Source: Bacteroidia bacterium
Lineage (GTDB): Bacteria; Bacteroidota; Bacteroidia; Flavobacteriales_E; Vicingaceae
DNA length: 56,000 nucleotides
Assembly: GCA_030433355.1 (NCBI GenBank)
Contig: JAUIMG010000018.1
Location: 1-56,000, forward strand
Direction: 5' to 3'
A program made the translations under genes and the position numbers. Below, piece by piece: positions 1-7,593 of the stretch. The notes under the pieces are model-generated. The model saw nothing but the letters and a program-made list of their open reading frames with translations. It had not been told where the DNA came from and ran no database searches. Position 1 is the stretch's first letter. Each line of letters begins with the position of its first letter.

Positions 1-529
1 CTAGGTAAGAGTTAGTTAAAGCATCAGTAAAGTTTGAGGCAACTGCCAAAACGATTAGATACAATCTTGTTAATGCAGGAACAAGAGGACCGAAAATAGT
101 ACTAACCATAAATCGTGAATGAAGCTTCAAGTTTTTCCGAAAATATAATGCTAAGATGTATAGAACGGCAAAACCGAATAAGGTACACACATCAATAAAT
201 GCAAGTGTATAAACAATATTAGGCGGGTAGTTTGCCTGCCCTTGTATCATTAGTTTCATCATTATGACTCCGCCAATAATTATGAGAGGAACTAATATAA
301 GTGAAGACCTACCGAGCAATCTATGTGTTTTTATTTTGCCTTTTTGAAATAAGTATGGCTGTATAATCAATAATAACATCCAGAGCGTTGCACTTATTCC
401 GTGCAAATGATATGAAAAGGAAAATTCACTGAGGTTATTAAAATAGCTTTTGCTGAATCCAATTAGTACGACTAATAATCCAAGAGCCAAATAGATGTGG
501 GCATATTTATAGTATTTTGATTTAGTCAT
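1..529 (-). CDS. Partial multi-pass membrane protein, C-terminus outside window
   Basis: The frame opens with ATG at 529 and stays open for 176 codons to the window edge, so the C-terminus is missing. At least four hydrophobic helices are visible (about residues 10-25, 45-60, 75-92, 107-125, and a fifth near 140-160). Polar landmarks are HLHGISATLW near residue 42, HRLLGR near 71 and LHSRF near 133. Histidines at helix ends next to an LGR motif recall small heme- or quinone-associated membrane families such as the DUF2306 type, but I do not recognise it securely. It lies downstream of a 30-nt palindrome and is separated from the acetyltransferase gene by a terminator, so it is probably its own transcription unit. 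Confidence 0.7.
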   Translation of the reverse strand, partial: MTKSKYYKYAHIYLALGLLVVLIGFSKSYFNNLSEFSFSYHLHGISATLWMLLLIIQPYLFQKGKIKTHRLLGRSSLILVPLIIIGGVIMMKLMIQGQANYPPNIVYTLAFIDVCTLFGFAVLYILALYFRKNLKLHSRFMVSTIFGPLVPALTRLYLIVLAVASNFTDALTNSYL

Positions 530-550
530 ATAGTGGTTTGTTTAAATGAC

Positions 551-606
551 TGCCAACGTACCGATATGTTACACTAGTGTAATATATCGGCATTATACAT
601 TTAGCT
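551..606. repeat. attC-like site built on a 30-nt palindrome
   Basis: Positions 561-590 form a self-complementary 30-mer: every pair matches except one G-T wobble (568 with 583). The left flank is TGCCAAC (551-557). The right flank ends in a degenerate TTTAGCTA (about 599-606) that could be its partner box. It lies 32 bp upstream of the partial membrane-protein gene. An integron-type recombination site folds in this way, but a regulator operator or a hairpin is equally possible. Confidence 0.4.
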
Positions 607-835
607 ATGTTTTTTTGTTAAAATTTTCATTACCAATACTTTATCCGTTTTAAAGCATTTATAAACGTTTAAAAACAGATAAGTTTTATTTATTATCCAA
701 CCCCTTCATTTTTTCTTAAAAATAATTAATTCTACTTGCCAATACAAAATGTTAGTTTCTAGAGATAATGACTACTGACAAGAAACACTCTGAAATTATT
801 CAACCCAGTTTTTAGTCTAAATGCAACTAAAAGAA
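607..835. other. Gene-free spacer
   Basis: This is very AT-rich sequence with frequent stops in all frames. It contains a short AAACGTTT palindrome near 665-675. I see no gene, RNA or clear promoter in it. Confidence 0.5.
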
Positions 836-870
836 AGAAAAAGGCTTAAATGAGCCTGTTTTTATAAAAA
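836..870. terminator. Rho-independent terminator after the acetyltransferase gene
   Basis: AGGCT (842-846) and AGCCT (853-857) form a short stem with a 6-nt loop. A-rich and T-rich flanks give a U-tract on either strand. On the minus strand it would end transcription of the Vat-like gene about 45 nt past its stop. Confidence 0.55.
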
Positions 871-913
871 TTTTAGGCTTGTGTAACGATTACCATTGTT
901 GTGCGTTCGCTCT

Positions 914-1537
914 TTAGTCAATTAGTTTATTAATATTATCATTGGTTAAATTCTGAATATTCTCTGTTATTTTTTTAATATCCCAATTCCACCATTTTAA
1001 TTCTAAAAGTGTTGAAATCATATCTTCAGAGAATCGCTTTTTGATTACGTGTGCCGGGTTTCCACCAATGACAGAATAAGGTTCAACATCTTTAATTACA
1101 GTCGCATTTGTGGCAATAATTGCTCCATCTCCAATTGTAACTCCTGCCATTATTGTTGCATTGTAACCTATCCAAACATCATTACCGATATTAATATCTC
1201 CTTTATGAGGGTAAGATTTTCCTTCCATTGCTTTTTCCCAGCCATTCCCAAAAATTGCAAAAGGATAAGTCGTTAGTGAATTGGTCAAATGGTTTCCTCC
1301 ATTCATAATAAATTTCACGTCTGAAGCAATCATACAAAACTTTCCGATAATGAGTTTGTCGTCAAGAAAGTCAAAATGATATTTTATATTTTTTTCAAAA
1401 TTTTCTACATTTTCAAAATCATCATAGTAGGTGTAGTCACCAATAATAATGTTAGGATTGGTAACAATATTCTTTAAGAAGCAAAGCCTGTTATAATTGG
1501 CAAGCGGAAATTTAGTATTCTTGTTTGGACCTGTCAT
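914..1537 (-). CDS. Vat-type xenobiotic O-acetyltransferase
   Basis: This 207-residue protein belongs to the hexapeptide-repeat (left-handed beta-helix) xenobiotic acetyltransferases, the family of Vat streptogramin A acetyltransferases and CatB chloramphenicol acetyltransferases. Visible family marks are PNIIIGDYTYYDD (28-40), KLIIGKFCMIA (61-71), MNGGNH with the presumed catalytic His83, FGNGWEKAM, GDINIGNDVWIG, and the helical-repeat run VTIGDGAIIATNATVIKDV before GGNPAHVIKKRF. These enzymes move an acetyl group from acetyl-CoA to a hydroxyl of a drug. Length is normal for the family. The actual substrate cannot be told from sequence, and many environmental members have no proven resistance role. 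It stands alone between long spacers in the accessory block. Confidence 0.9.
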   Translation of the reverse strand: MTGPNKNTKFPLANYNRLCFLKNIVTNPNIIIGDYTYYDDFENVENFEKNIKYHFDFLDDKLIIGKFCMIASDVKFIMNGGNHLTNSLTTYPFAIFGNGWEKAMEGKSYPHKGDINIGNDVWIGYNATIMAGVTIGDGAIIATNATVIKDVEPYSVIGGNPAHVIKKRFSEDMISTLLELKWWNWDIKKITENIQNLTNDNINKLID

Positions 1538-1712
1538 AATTTTTTTCTTAATGGTTATGTTGATCTGTTTTTACTTTTTTTGGAGAGTTTTTTCAAATTG
1601 CTATCAACCTATTTTGTTGATTTTATTTACCAGTCGGCAACACTTATTCTGATGGGATTTCTAGAAGTAGGAGGGACCAAGTGATTAGTAATAGCTAATT
1701 TTAACTAGATAT

Positions 1713-2477
1713 TCAACTCCAAATTTCATTAGATTCTGTTAAAATGATTGGATAGTCATCAGTAATAAGAATGGTGTGCTCGTGTTGAGTTACATATCCA
1801 CCTTTGTTTCCAACTAAAGTCCAACCATCATTCAATTCTACGGCAAAGGATGAGTTCGTTGAAATAAAAGTTTCTATGGCTACTGTTGTATTTTTCTTAA
1901 AACGTTCGCTGTTATTTTTAACCCTGTAATTTAAAATATTCTCAGGCTCTTCGTGTAACTTTCTTCCAACACCGTGGCCTGCCAAATTTTTAAGGACTTT
2001 AAATCCTGACTTTTTAGCTTCTGTTTCTATAAGATATCCAATTTCTGAAATTTTTACACCGCCTTTTATCTTGCTAATTGCTTTGCGTAAAATATGTTTA
2101 GAAGCGTCTACAAGAGGTTGGTGATTATGTATGTCTTTTCCAAGCACAAAAGAACCTCCATTATCAGACCAAAAACCATTTAATTCTGCAGATACATCAA
2201 TATTAACTAAATCTCCTTCTTTCAATATTCTTCTCTCTGATGGTATTCCATGAGCCGCTTCATTATTTAAACTTATACAAGAATAACCCGGGAATCCATA
2301 AATTTCGTAAGGTGCCGATTTAGCTCCATACCGCTTTAAAATAGCGCCACCGTATTCATCTAGTTCCTTTGTTGACATCCCAACTTTTGCGTATTCTCTC
2401 ATTAATTTTAGTGTAGTTCCTACCACTTCACTAATATTTTTCATTCCGATTAATTCTGATTCTTTAGTTATTGACAT
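1713..2477 (-). CDS. map: Type I methionine aminopeptidase (accessory copy)
   Basis: This 254-residue peptidase of family M24 removes the initiator methionine from new proteins. All expected active-site residues are present: His76 (AAHGIP), metal ligands Asp94 (NIDVS) and Asp105 (WSDNGG), His168 (AGHGVG), Glu202 (AIETF) and Glu233 (QHEHT). The protein lacks the N-terminal zinc-finger linker of eukaryotic forms. The housekeeping map gene usually sits among ribosomal protein genes, whereas this one lies alone among accessory genes, so I infer it is a second copy. The spelling WSDNGGSF in place of the common GDTSRMF-type stretch also fits a divergent paralogue. It may confer tolerance to an aminopeptidase inhibitor or act on other peptides; that is speculation. 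Confidence 0.9.
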   Translation of the reverse strand: MSITKESELIGMKNISEVVGTTLKLMREYAKVGMSTKELDEYGGAILKRYGAKSAPYEIYGFPGYSCISLNNEAAHGIPSERRILKEGDLVNIDVSAELNGFWSDNGGSFVLGKDIHNHQPLVDASKHILRKAISKIKGGVKISEIGYLIETEAKKSGFKVLKNLAGHGVGRKLHEEPENILNYRVKNNSERFKKNTTVAIETFISTNSSFAVELNDGWTLVGNKGGYVTQHEHTILITDDYPIILTESNEIWS

Positions 2478-2492
2478 ATCGTTTTATTTTAA

Positions 2493-2606
2493 TTAGCTGC
2501 ACCGTTTGCAATATAAAGCAGCAGGCTCTTGAAAACATGAGCTTTTTAAACGTTCGAATGTTGGCAATTTCAATCCGAGTATTTTTAAATTTTCTATTGG
2601 GCTCAT
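2493..2606 (-). pseudogene. Possible truncated gene fragment, 37 codons
   Basis: An ATG-initiated frame of 37 codons ends 15 nt upstream of the methionine aminopeptidase start. Its first residues, MSPIENLKILGLKLP, resemble the N-terminus of RidA/YjgF-type proteins (a pattern like SPE-x-LxxLGLxLP). The rest (TFERLKSSCFQEPAAL...) does not continue that family. It could be the stump of a lost gene, a short leader, or chance. A GTTGGCAA box (2560-2567, plus-strand reading) lies within it. Confidence 0.25.
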
Positions 2607-2668
2607 ATTACTTTAAATTAATCACTTTGTGATCACTTCTATTATTTGTAGATGTACTCAATATCCAA

Positions 2669-3100
2669 CTATTCAGTTATCAAATCTTTAATAAATCCTA
2701 ATTGTTTCATAACAGTTATTCTGTCGAAAATTTGAGTGTGTCCATTAATAAAATGGTCCTTAAAATGATAAATTGTAAGTCCTTTTGTATTAATTGACTT
2801 CATAGTTGGCGGATATTCTCCAATCTTTCCAAGATTTGTACCGGTTAAAACCCAAGTTATAGCGACGTGATTTTCTTCAGGAATTGCTGATGTTATTTCA
2901 AAATTCATATCAGGAAATGAGTGGAATGAATAATTCAACCGTTCTTTAAATTCAGAATGAGATAAAGTTTTTCCTTCCCAAGGGTCATCTGTGTCAAGAT
3001 AAATGGTGTATTCTGGATGAACATATTGTTCAACTTTATCAAAATTCTTTTTATTCCAAATTTCAGTCATAAATTCCCGAAGGAAAGATTCTTTGTTCAT
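2669..3100 (-). CDS. SnoaL-like / NTF2-fold protein
   Basis: A 143-residue protein with the pattern of the SnoaL-like polyketide-cyclase branch of the NTF2 fold: an N-terminal helix with a WNKKNFDKVEQYVHPEY start, a middle FKERLNYSFHSFPDMNFEI segment, the strand AITWVLTGTNLG, and a C-terminal LTIYHFKDHFINGHTQIFD strand. Family members range from polyketide cyclases to uncharacterised ester-cyclase-like and stress proteins. With no biosynthetic cluster beside it, the substrate is unknown. It has no signal peptide, so it is presumably cytoplasmic. Its neighbours are unrelated minus-strand genes with 170-190 bp gaps, which argues against an operon. Confidence 0.8.
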   Translation of the reverse strand: MNKESFLREFMTEIWNKKNFDKVEQYVHPEYTIYLDTDDPWEGKTLSHSEFKERLNYSFHSFPDMNFEITSAIPEENHVAITWVLTGTNLGKIGEYPPTMKSINTKGLTIYHFKDHFINGHTQIFDRITVMKQLGFIKDLITE

Positions 3101-3269
3101 CGTTATTAAGTCTTTTTTATTATTTAACGTTCTATAAATTCTATCGATTAATCAAGATATTCTAGTCCCTGATTTAAAGCTATTCATAGGGTTGTATAAA
3201 AATTTCCTTTTCCAAAAAAGCGCTATCGTGACAGTTAGATTTCACTATAATTTATAAACTCGCACTTTA

Positions 3270-3482
3270 TTAAATTTCTTCTTGTTTAGCCTTCTTAAGT
3301 TTGTTTTTAGATGAACTTATAAGTAAAAATTCAACAAGGTAACCACCGATAAGTATTAGGCTAATTTCCCTGTAAGACCCACCTAAAACTAAGGCGGAAG
3401 CAATCATTATTGTGGCCCAAACAATACTGCTTATAAGTTGAATTCTTGTTAATAGTTGGATTAATTCAGTTTTATTTTTCAT
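3270..3482 (-). CDS. Small two-helix membrane protein
   Basis: A 70-residue protein with two hydrophobic segments (about 16-34 and 40-55) and a lysine-rich C-terminus (KNKLKKAKQEEI). I recognise no family. The clean hydrophobic pattern, the ATG start and the same orientation as its neighbours suggest a real gene, but a chance frame cannot be excluded. It lies between the SnoaL-like gene and a secreted-protein gene. Confidence 0.5.
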   Translation of the reverse strand: MKNKTELIQLLTRIQLISSIVWATIMIASALVLGGSYREISLILIGGYLVEFLLISSSKNKLKKAKQEEI

Positions 3483-3557
3483 TCGATTAAATTTTATTTT
3501 TTGATTTTTAAAGATGTAGAATGTTTTATTTCAGGAATCGATAGCTATAGTAGTAAG

Positions 3558-4391
3558 TTATTTTTTTATGAATTTAATTGTACCTCCATTTTCAAATTTT
3601 AAAAAATAGGATCCGCTTTTTAAGTTTTTTATGTCAGTTTTTTTATTGATAAAGATCGTTCCACTTTTTATTTTGGATCCCATCGTATTATAAATAACGT
3701 AATTCTCGGTTTTACTCAATCCGTCAACCTCAAAGCAATCTGAAGTGGGATTAGGGAATAATTTAACAGTTTTTGATCCATCAAAATCATTGATTGATAA
3801 CGGCTTATTGTTCCAAGTAAAAGCGTCTAAACTTATATAATCTCCGTCATTTGTGGTGGTAAAGATTAACTCATCTATAAGTGTGTTGGAATGATCTGAA
3901 CCACTTTCAATAGAAAAATCAATAAAAGTGTACCCATTATTAGGGATAAAAGTTTCTGCATTTGAAAAGCCTGAATTTTTTGTTATCAAGTATGCTGTCG
4001 TCCCATCTTTTTTTCCTTCTATCGTTAAGGTTGAGTTTTTCGTGTTCGTGATAGAAGAAGTAGATAGAAAAAAATAGAGACTCTTTATAGTGATGTATGC
4101 TCCGTCTGTTGTAGATATTATAAACGAAGTTCCATCATTATCAGAATCAACGATACTGTTATCAATGAATTTTTGGTCTATTGAATGACCATTCCATCCA
4201 GAATTAGGATAAGTCGATATTTTGAAGGAGTCTCCTACCGCATTACTGGCAATAGTAAATGATTGCTGATTATTTGTAAATGTAGTAGAATTGAATGGCT
4301 CACTCTCGAAATCTTCTACATTTTGAGCCTCAGCTTTTGTTCCTATTAAGCATAGACTTATAAAGGTTAGGAAAAGGTATTTTTTTTTCAT
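3558..4391 (-). CDS. Secreted protein with type IX sorting domain
   Basis: The ATG at 4391 was chosen over an upstream TTG because it directly begins a signal peptide (MKKKYLFLTFISLCLIG...AEAQ). The mature region is rich in Ser, Thr, Asn and Asp (EDFESEPFNSTTFTNNQQSF at its start) and looks like a beta-sandwich adhesion or carbohydrate-binding domain. The last 70 or so residues carry the Por/type A sorting pattern: LFPNPTSDCFEV, YNTMGSKI, LKSGSYFLKF, ending in FIKK. Such proteins are exported by Sec, carried across the outer membrane by the type IX system, and anchored or released. The specific ligand is unknown. No partner gene is adjacent. Confidence 0.8.
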   Translation of the reverse strand: MKKKYLFLTFISLCLIGTKAEAQNVEDFESEPFNSTTFTNNQQSFTIASNAVGDSFKISTYPNSGWNGHSIDQKFIDNSIVDSDNDGTSFIISTTDGAYITIKSLYFFLSTSSITNTKNSTLTIEGKKDGTTAYLITKNSGFSNAETFIPNNGYTFIDFSIESGSDHSNTLIDELIFTTTNDGDYISLDAFTWNNKPLSINDFDGSKTVKLFPNPTSDCFEVDGLSKTENYVIYNTMGSKIKSGTIFINKKTDIKNLKSGSYFLKFENGGTIKFIKK

Positions 4392-4605
4392 TTGGATAAT
4401 CAATTTTTTCTTTGTTAGAAATCTGTTGTTATTAAGAGAAGCTCGAAGAATAATTAGGAATAAGTATTGTTGTAATGCATTTTACTTTCTGCTCAATTTT
4501 TAATAATTACAGTTTGTTTGTGCTTTTATTTAACCAGTTTAGAGTATTTATGTAGTTTACTTTTTTACGATTGGAACATATTCGGTTTTTACTTCGCTTA
4601 GAATT

Positions 4606-5478
4606 TTAGACTCTTCCTTTATTCATAATTAAGGACGCTATTCTTGAATTATCCTTCCTGTTTTGCAAATGTTTAGAGTTATTCAATAACATAGTGTGTT
4701 TTAGAGATGGAAAGATTTTCTTCGCGCGTTTTATCATTTTTCTACCAGGGAAAATAATGTCATTTTCTGCAGCAATAAGTGTTATGGGCGTTTGAATTTT
4801 TGATGCCTCACCTGATTTAATAATAGGCACAGGTGTAAAATCCATGGTGAAATGAGTGAATACCAACGCCAAACTTTGTTGTGCAAAATCATCCCTTTCC
4901 GTAAAGGCAGCATCTAAAAATCGATTGAGATATTTTGATTTTTTTGTTCTCATGTAACGCTTCATCGGAATAAAGAACTTAATCAGTGCTTTGACTGGAT
5001 TTCCATTCACGACATACGCAGGTGCTGAAAGAAAAACTTCCTTTATTTTATTCTCATTATTGATTAGTGTTTTGAGAATTACAAGTCCACCGAAAGAGAA
5101 GCCTGCTAGTATTATATCCTTCAATTCGAGCTTATCAATTAATTCATTCATCCATTTGCCGTATGAATCATCTTTCATGCTCAAGCGTGTTTCTGCACTT
5201 TTATTTGGTTGAGCCAATACATCTATTGCATATACAGAGAAAGAATCAATCAAATCCTTATAGGTTTCGAGAGCGATTGGGGCGCACCCGTTAGAACCGT
5301 GAACAATTATAATAGGTGGGTTTCTTGGGTTTCCAGCAACGATAATATTGGTGTGACCAAATTGGGTAGATATGGTTTTGTATTCACAATCAATACCTAG
5401 ACTTTCTAGTTTATTGTCATACAGCCGAAGTATTTCTTTCTTGCCTTGTTCGGACTTAAATAATGATTTCAGTTTCAT
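4606..5478 (-). CDS. Alpha/beta-fold hydrolase
   Basis: A 290-residue cytoplasmic alpha/beta hydrolase. The oxyanion-hole strand is IIIVHGSNG (57-64), the nucleophile elbow is GFSFGG with Ser128, the acid is probably Asp240 (AENDIIFPG) and the base His270 (NSKHLQ). These fit a complete Ser-Asp-His triad, so an esterase, lipase or related hydrolytic role is likely. The substrate cannot be named. The start ATG overlaps by four bases (ATGA) the stop of a 32-residue signal-peptide ORF upstream, so the two are probably co-translated. No signal peptide is seen in the hydrolase itself. Confidence 0.85.
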   Translation of the reverse strand: MKLKSLFKSEQGKKEILRLYDNKLESLGIDCEYKTISTQFGHTNIIVAGNPRNPPIIIVHGSNGCAPIALETYKDLIDSFSVYAIDVLAQPNKSAETRLSMKDDSYGKWMNELIDKLELKDIILAGFSFGGLVILKTLINNENKIKEVFLSAPAYVVNGNPVKALIKFFIPMKRYMRTKKSKYLNRFLDAAFTERDDFAQQSLALVFTHFTMDFTPVPIIKSGEASKIQTPITLIAAENDIIFPGRKMIKRAKKIFPSLKHTMLLNNSKHLQNRKDNSRIASLIMNKGRV

Positions 5479-5573
5479 TCCTTTTTATTTTGTTGTTTCG
5501 AATCCATTGTTCTTTGTCCAAAAACCTGCCCAATTGATAGTATCAAGCCAACTACTAAAAATATATTTTTCAT
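5475..5573 (-). CDS. Small predicted exported peptide, coupled to the hydrolase
   Basis: A 32-codon frame starts with ATG at 5573. Its first 20 residues form a textbook signal peptide (MKNIFLVVGLILSIGQVFGQ), followed by a short polar tail RTMDSKQQNKKE. Its TGA stop shares four bases with the ATG of the downstream hydrolase, the usual arrangement for translational coupling. I do not recognise the peptide. It might be an exported peptide, a translational leader, or the N-terminal stump of a lost secreted protein. Confidence 0.45.
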   Translation of the reverse strand: MKNIFLVVGLILSIGQVFGQRTMDSKQQNKKE

Positions 5574-5693
5574 TATTTTTATTTTAGTAAGAATTATGAT
5601 GTAGCGCTTATATCGAGCTTTGTTAAGAGCTGTATACCTTTACTTTAGCATTTTATCTGCCATAGGTTATAATCAATGTTAGCGAGTCGTTGT

Positions 5694-6410
5694 TTATTCA
5701 GGTATAATTGTTAGTAGTGCAGAAAAAATAATCACATCTTGTAAAAAATGTATAAACCACGCCCAAAAAAGACCTTTTGTTTCGATTACTGATTTCGTCA
5801 GCAACCATCCTAAAAATCCAGCAACTATTACACCCATAAATCCACCTGGGTCTCCCCAATAATGAACTGTCCCAAATATAAGTGCCGAAACGAATGGTAT
5901 TAACTTGTCTTTTAGTTTACCTTTTAGCACCACCACAACACCTAATCGGGTAATACTTTCTTCGACAAAGGAATTGGACAAGGCAAAAACAATGCTGAAA
6001 GGCAAAATTTTTAGTATACCCCCGATAGAAATTTCACTTCCTCTAACGAGCTGAAAATAAATAATAATAGCCGTTACAACGGAAATAATTATCGCAAAAT
6101 CTCTTCCCAAATGAAACCAATTCTCATTTGGTTTCGGTTTTATTCCAACTAATTTTTCTGACAACACCTCAGCAGAAATATTCCCTTTTCGAAAAAATTC
6201 TTGGAAATTTCTTCTTTTAGTCCACCATAAGATGAATAAGAAGATAGTTGTGCCAATCAGAGTAGTTGTTTGATATAAAATTTGCTTATTTATCGATTCA
6301 GATAAGTTGTCAAAAATCACAATTCCATTTGTCCAACTACTTACAAAGACTAATGCTATGGTAAAAGCAACTATTGATATAAGCAATGTAAATTCTTTCA
6401 ATCTTAACAT
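5694..6410 (-). CDS. CPBP-family intramembrane metalloprotease
   Basis: A 238-residue membrane protein with about six to eight hydrophobic helices. The CPBP (CAAX protease and bacteriocin-processing, Abi) signatures are present: the glutamate pair in FVEESITRLG (Glu150, Glu151, with Arg155), the first histidine in LIFGTVHYWGD (His183) and the third motif in FIHFLQDVI (His221, Asp225). These residues normally form the active site facing the membrane interior. Bacterial members process peptides or confer self-immunity to bacteriocins; the target here is unknown. The gene is flanked on both sides by cassette-like spacers. Confidence 0.85.
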   Translation of the reverse strand: MLRLKEFTLLISIVAFTIALVFVSSWTNGIVIFDNLSESINKQILYQTTTLIGTTIFLFILWWTKRRNFQEFFRKGNISAEVLSEKLVGIKPKPNENWFHLGRDFAIIISVVTAIIIYFQLVRGSEISIGGILKILPFSIVFALSNSFVEESITRLGVVVVLKGKLKDKLIPFVSALIFGTVHYWGDPGGFMGVIVAGFLGWLLTKSVIETKGLFWAWFIHFLQDVIIFSALLTIIPE

Positions 6411-6449
6411 ATTATTTCACCTTAAATCATTGAAATTAATTGTACCTAT

Positions 6450-6612
6450 TACAATGCTCGCTTACGTTCTCGGCTATGAGTATTTGCGTCGTTTGGTACT
6501 TAACTTTGCAAGCCTGCCTAGCGGTAGGCAGGTACAGAACGAGTTGTAAATTCCGCAGGGATTTCCAAAGTAGGCGAGGACAAGCAATAACTTAGATCCA
6601 TTGTTGGCAACT
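6450..6612. repeat. Palindrome-rich intergenic module with an 8-bp hairpin
   Basis: The spacer upstream of the CPBP gene is less AT-rich than its surroundings and carries several dyads. The best is CCTGCCTA (6513-6520) with TAGGCAGG (6525-6532) around a GCGG loop. The right end carries GTTGGCAAC (6603-6611). A related CCTGCC/GGCAGG hairpin occurs at 10400. This may be a dispersed repeat or a recombination-site remnant; it encodes no protein that I trust. Confidence 0.45.
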
Positions 6613-6639
6613 GGCTTTTTTAGTTAGTATTGTTAAAAA

Positions 6640-7296
6640 TTAATCAGGTCTTTCAGGAATATAAACAACATCAACTTCTATATTATTTCCATATTCTACT
6701 ATAATAGAACATAATACAGAAACATTTTTTCCATTGAGAGTAGCAGGTTTCATTATTGGCATTTTTCTAAGTACTCTCAAGATTTCTGCTTGAATAGTTA
6801 CCTCCGAGTTTCTGACTTTCATGCCAGTTAGATTTCCAGATTCGTTGATTATAAAAAACACATCTACTTGCTTTGGTTCTGAAAGATTTAAATCTTTAGA
6901 CACACTCAAGTTAAACTCTCGCTTTATGAATGCCGATACTTTATTATTAAAACATTTCTTTGTTTCTTCTGCAGAAAGTTCCTCACAACCATTATAGACA
7001 GGCGCGACTTCTGCATCTTTTAATATCATACTATTGTCAGTAGTATAAGTTGCTAAACCGTCTTCATGCGACACAATGCTACATAAACTTAATAGAGTCT
7101 GTTCCTCTACTTCTGTCATATTTCCTTGTGCCATTATTTGTTGTTGAACAGCATTGATTTTTATTATCAATTCACTTTCTGTGTTTATTGAAGAGTCAGG
7201 TGTTTTCTCACAAGAAACAGAGAAGAGACCAATAGATATGATTGAAATAGCAACCAAATTTTGCAACCTTTTTTTTCTTTTCAAATAGTATTTCAT
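6640..7296 (-). CDS. Lipoprotein with TonB C-terminal-like domain
   Basis: A 218-residue protein with a lipoprotein signal peptide ending at Cys29 (GLFSVSC). The second half follows the pattern of Bacteroidota proteins called energy-transducer TonB: a VAPVYNGCEEL...KKCFNNKVSAFIKREF stretch, then VDVFFIINESGNLTGMKVRNS and ILRVLRKMPIMKPATLNGKNV. True TonB proteins have an N-terminal membrane anchor and couple the proton motive force to outer-membrane receptors. Here a lipid anchor replaces it, so a real energy-coupling role is doubtful. It more likely uses the domain to bind protein or the cell surface. Confidence 0.7.
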   Translation of the reverse strand: MKYYLKRKKRLQNLVAISIISIGLFSVSCEKTPDSSINTESELIIKINAVQQQIMAQGNMTEVEEQTLLSLCSIVSHEDGLATYTTDNSMILKDAEVAPVYNGCEELSAEETKKCFNNKVSAFIKREFNLSVSKDLNLSEPKQVDVFFIINESGNLTGMKVRNSEVTIQAEILRVLRKMPIMKPATLNGKNVSVLCSIIVEYGNNIEVDVVYIPERPD

Positions 7297-7319
7297 AAAT
7301 TTTTATTTTATGGCTTATT

Positions 7320-7388
7320 GCTAACGATTCATATACCTGGCGTTACCATCCGATAGGAGGCAATGATACGTTATATAGTGTTGTAATC
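7320..7388. repeat. attC-like imperfect inverted repeat
   Basis: GCTAACG (7320-7326) followed by ATTCATATA faces TTATATAGTGTTGTAATC (7371-7388) in partial inverted symmetry: AAC/GTT and ATATA/TATAT pair. Inside, CGTTACCAT (about 7341) and a degenerate copy of its complement (AATGATACG, 7362-7370) form a second imperfect arm. It sits upstream of the TonB-C-like lipoprotein gene. The symmetry is incomplete, so the call is tentative. Confidence 0.3.
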
Positions 7389-7547
7389 AATATCCTATTT
7401 TCACTATCTTTTGAATCATTTTTATTACAGTATTATATGATTGATTTGGTATGAATCTCGATTATACTTCCAAGCAATTGATCGTTTATATCTGAGTAAA
7501 GCGTATTCCCTTTTGCAGGATATGCTATTTATTGTTTTGAAATTATA

Positions 7548-7587
7548 GTCTGACAAGCCAAGAATTGTGAATCCTGACTTGTCAGAC
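7548..7587 (-). terminator. Possible terminator: 10-bp perfect stem with long loop
   Basis: GTCTGACAAG (7548-7557) and CTTGTCAGAC (7578-7587) are exact inverted copies 20 nt apart, placed just past the stop of the barrel-like gene. No strong U-tract follows, so termination is only likely, not certain. Confidence 0.4.
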
Positions 7588-7593
7588 CATAGC

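Noticed and set aside
4991-5587. Three plus-strand frames across and upstream of the alpha/beta hydrolase
   Set aside because: They are antisense to the hydrolase and to the small signal-peptide ORF, and show no family features.
5678-5690. GTTAGCG followed by CGTTGTT as a full attC-like site
   Set aside because: The box is present but I could not find a convincing inverted partner, so it was only cited as part of the block pattern.
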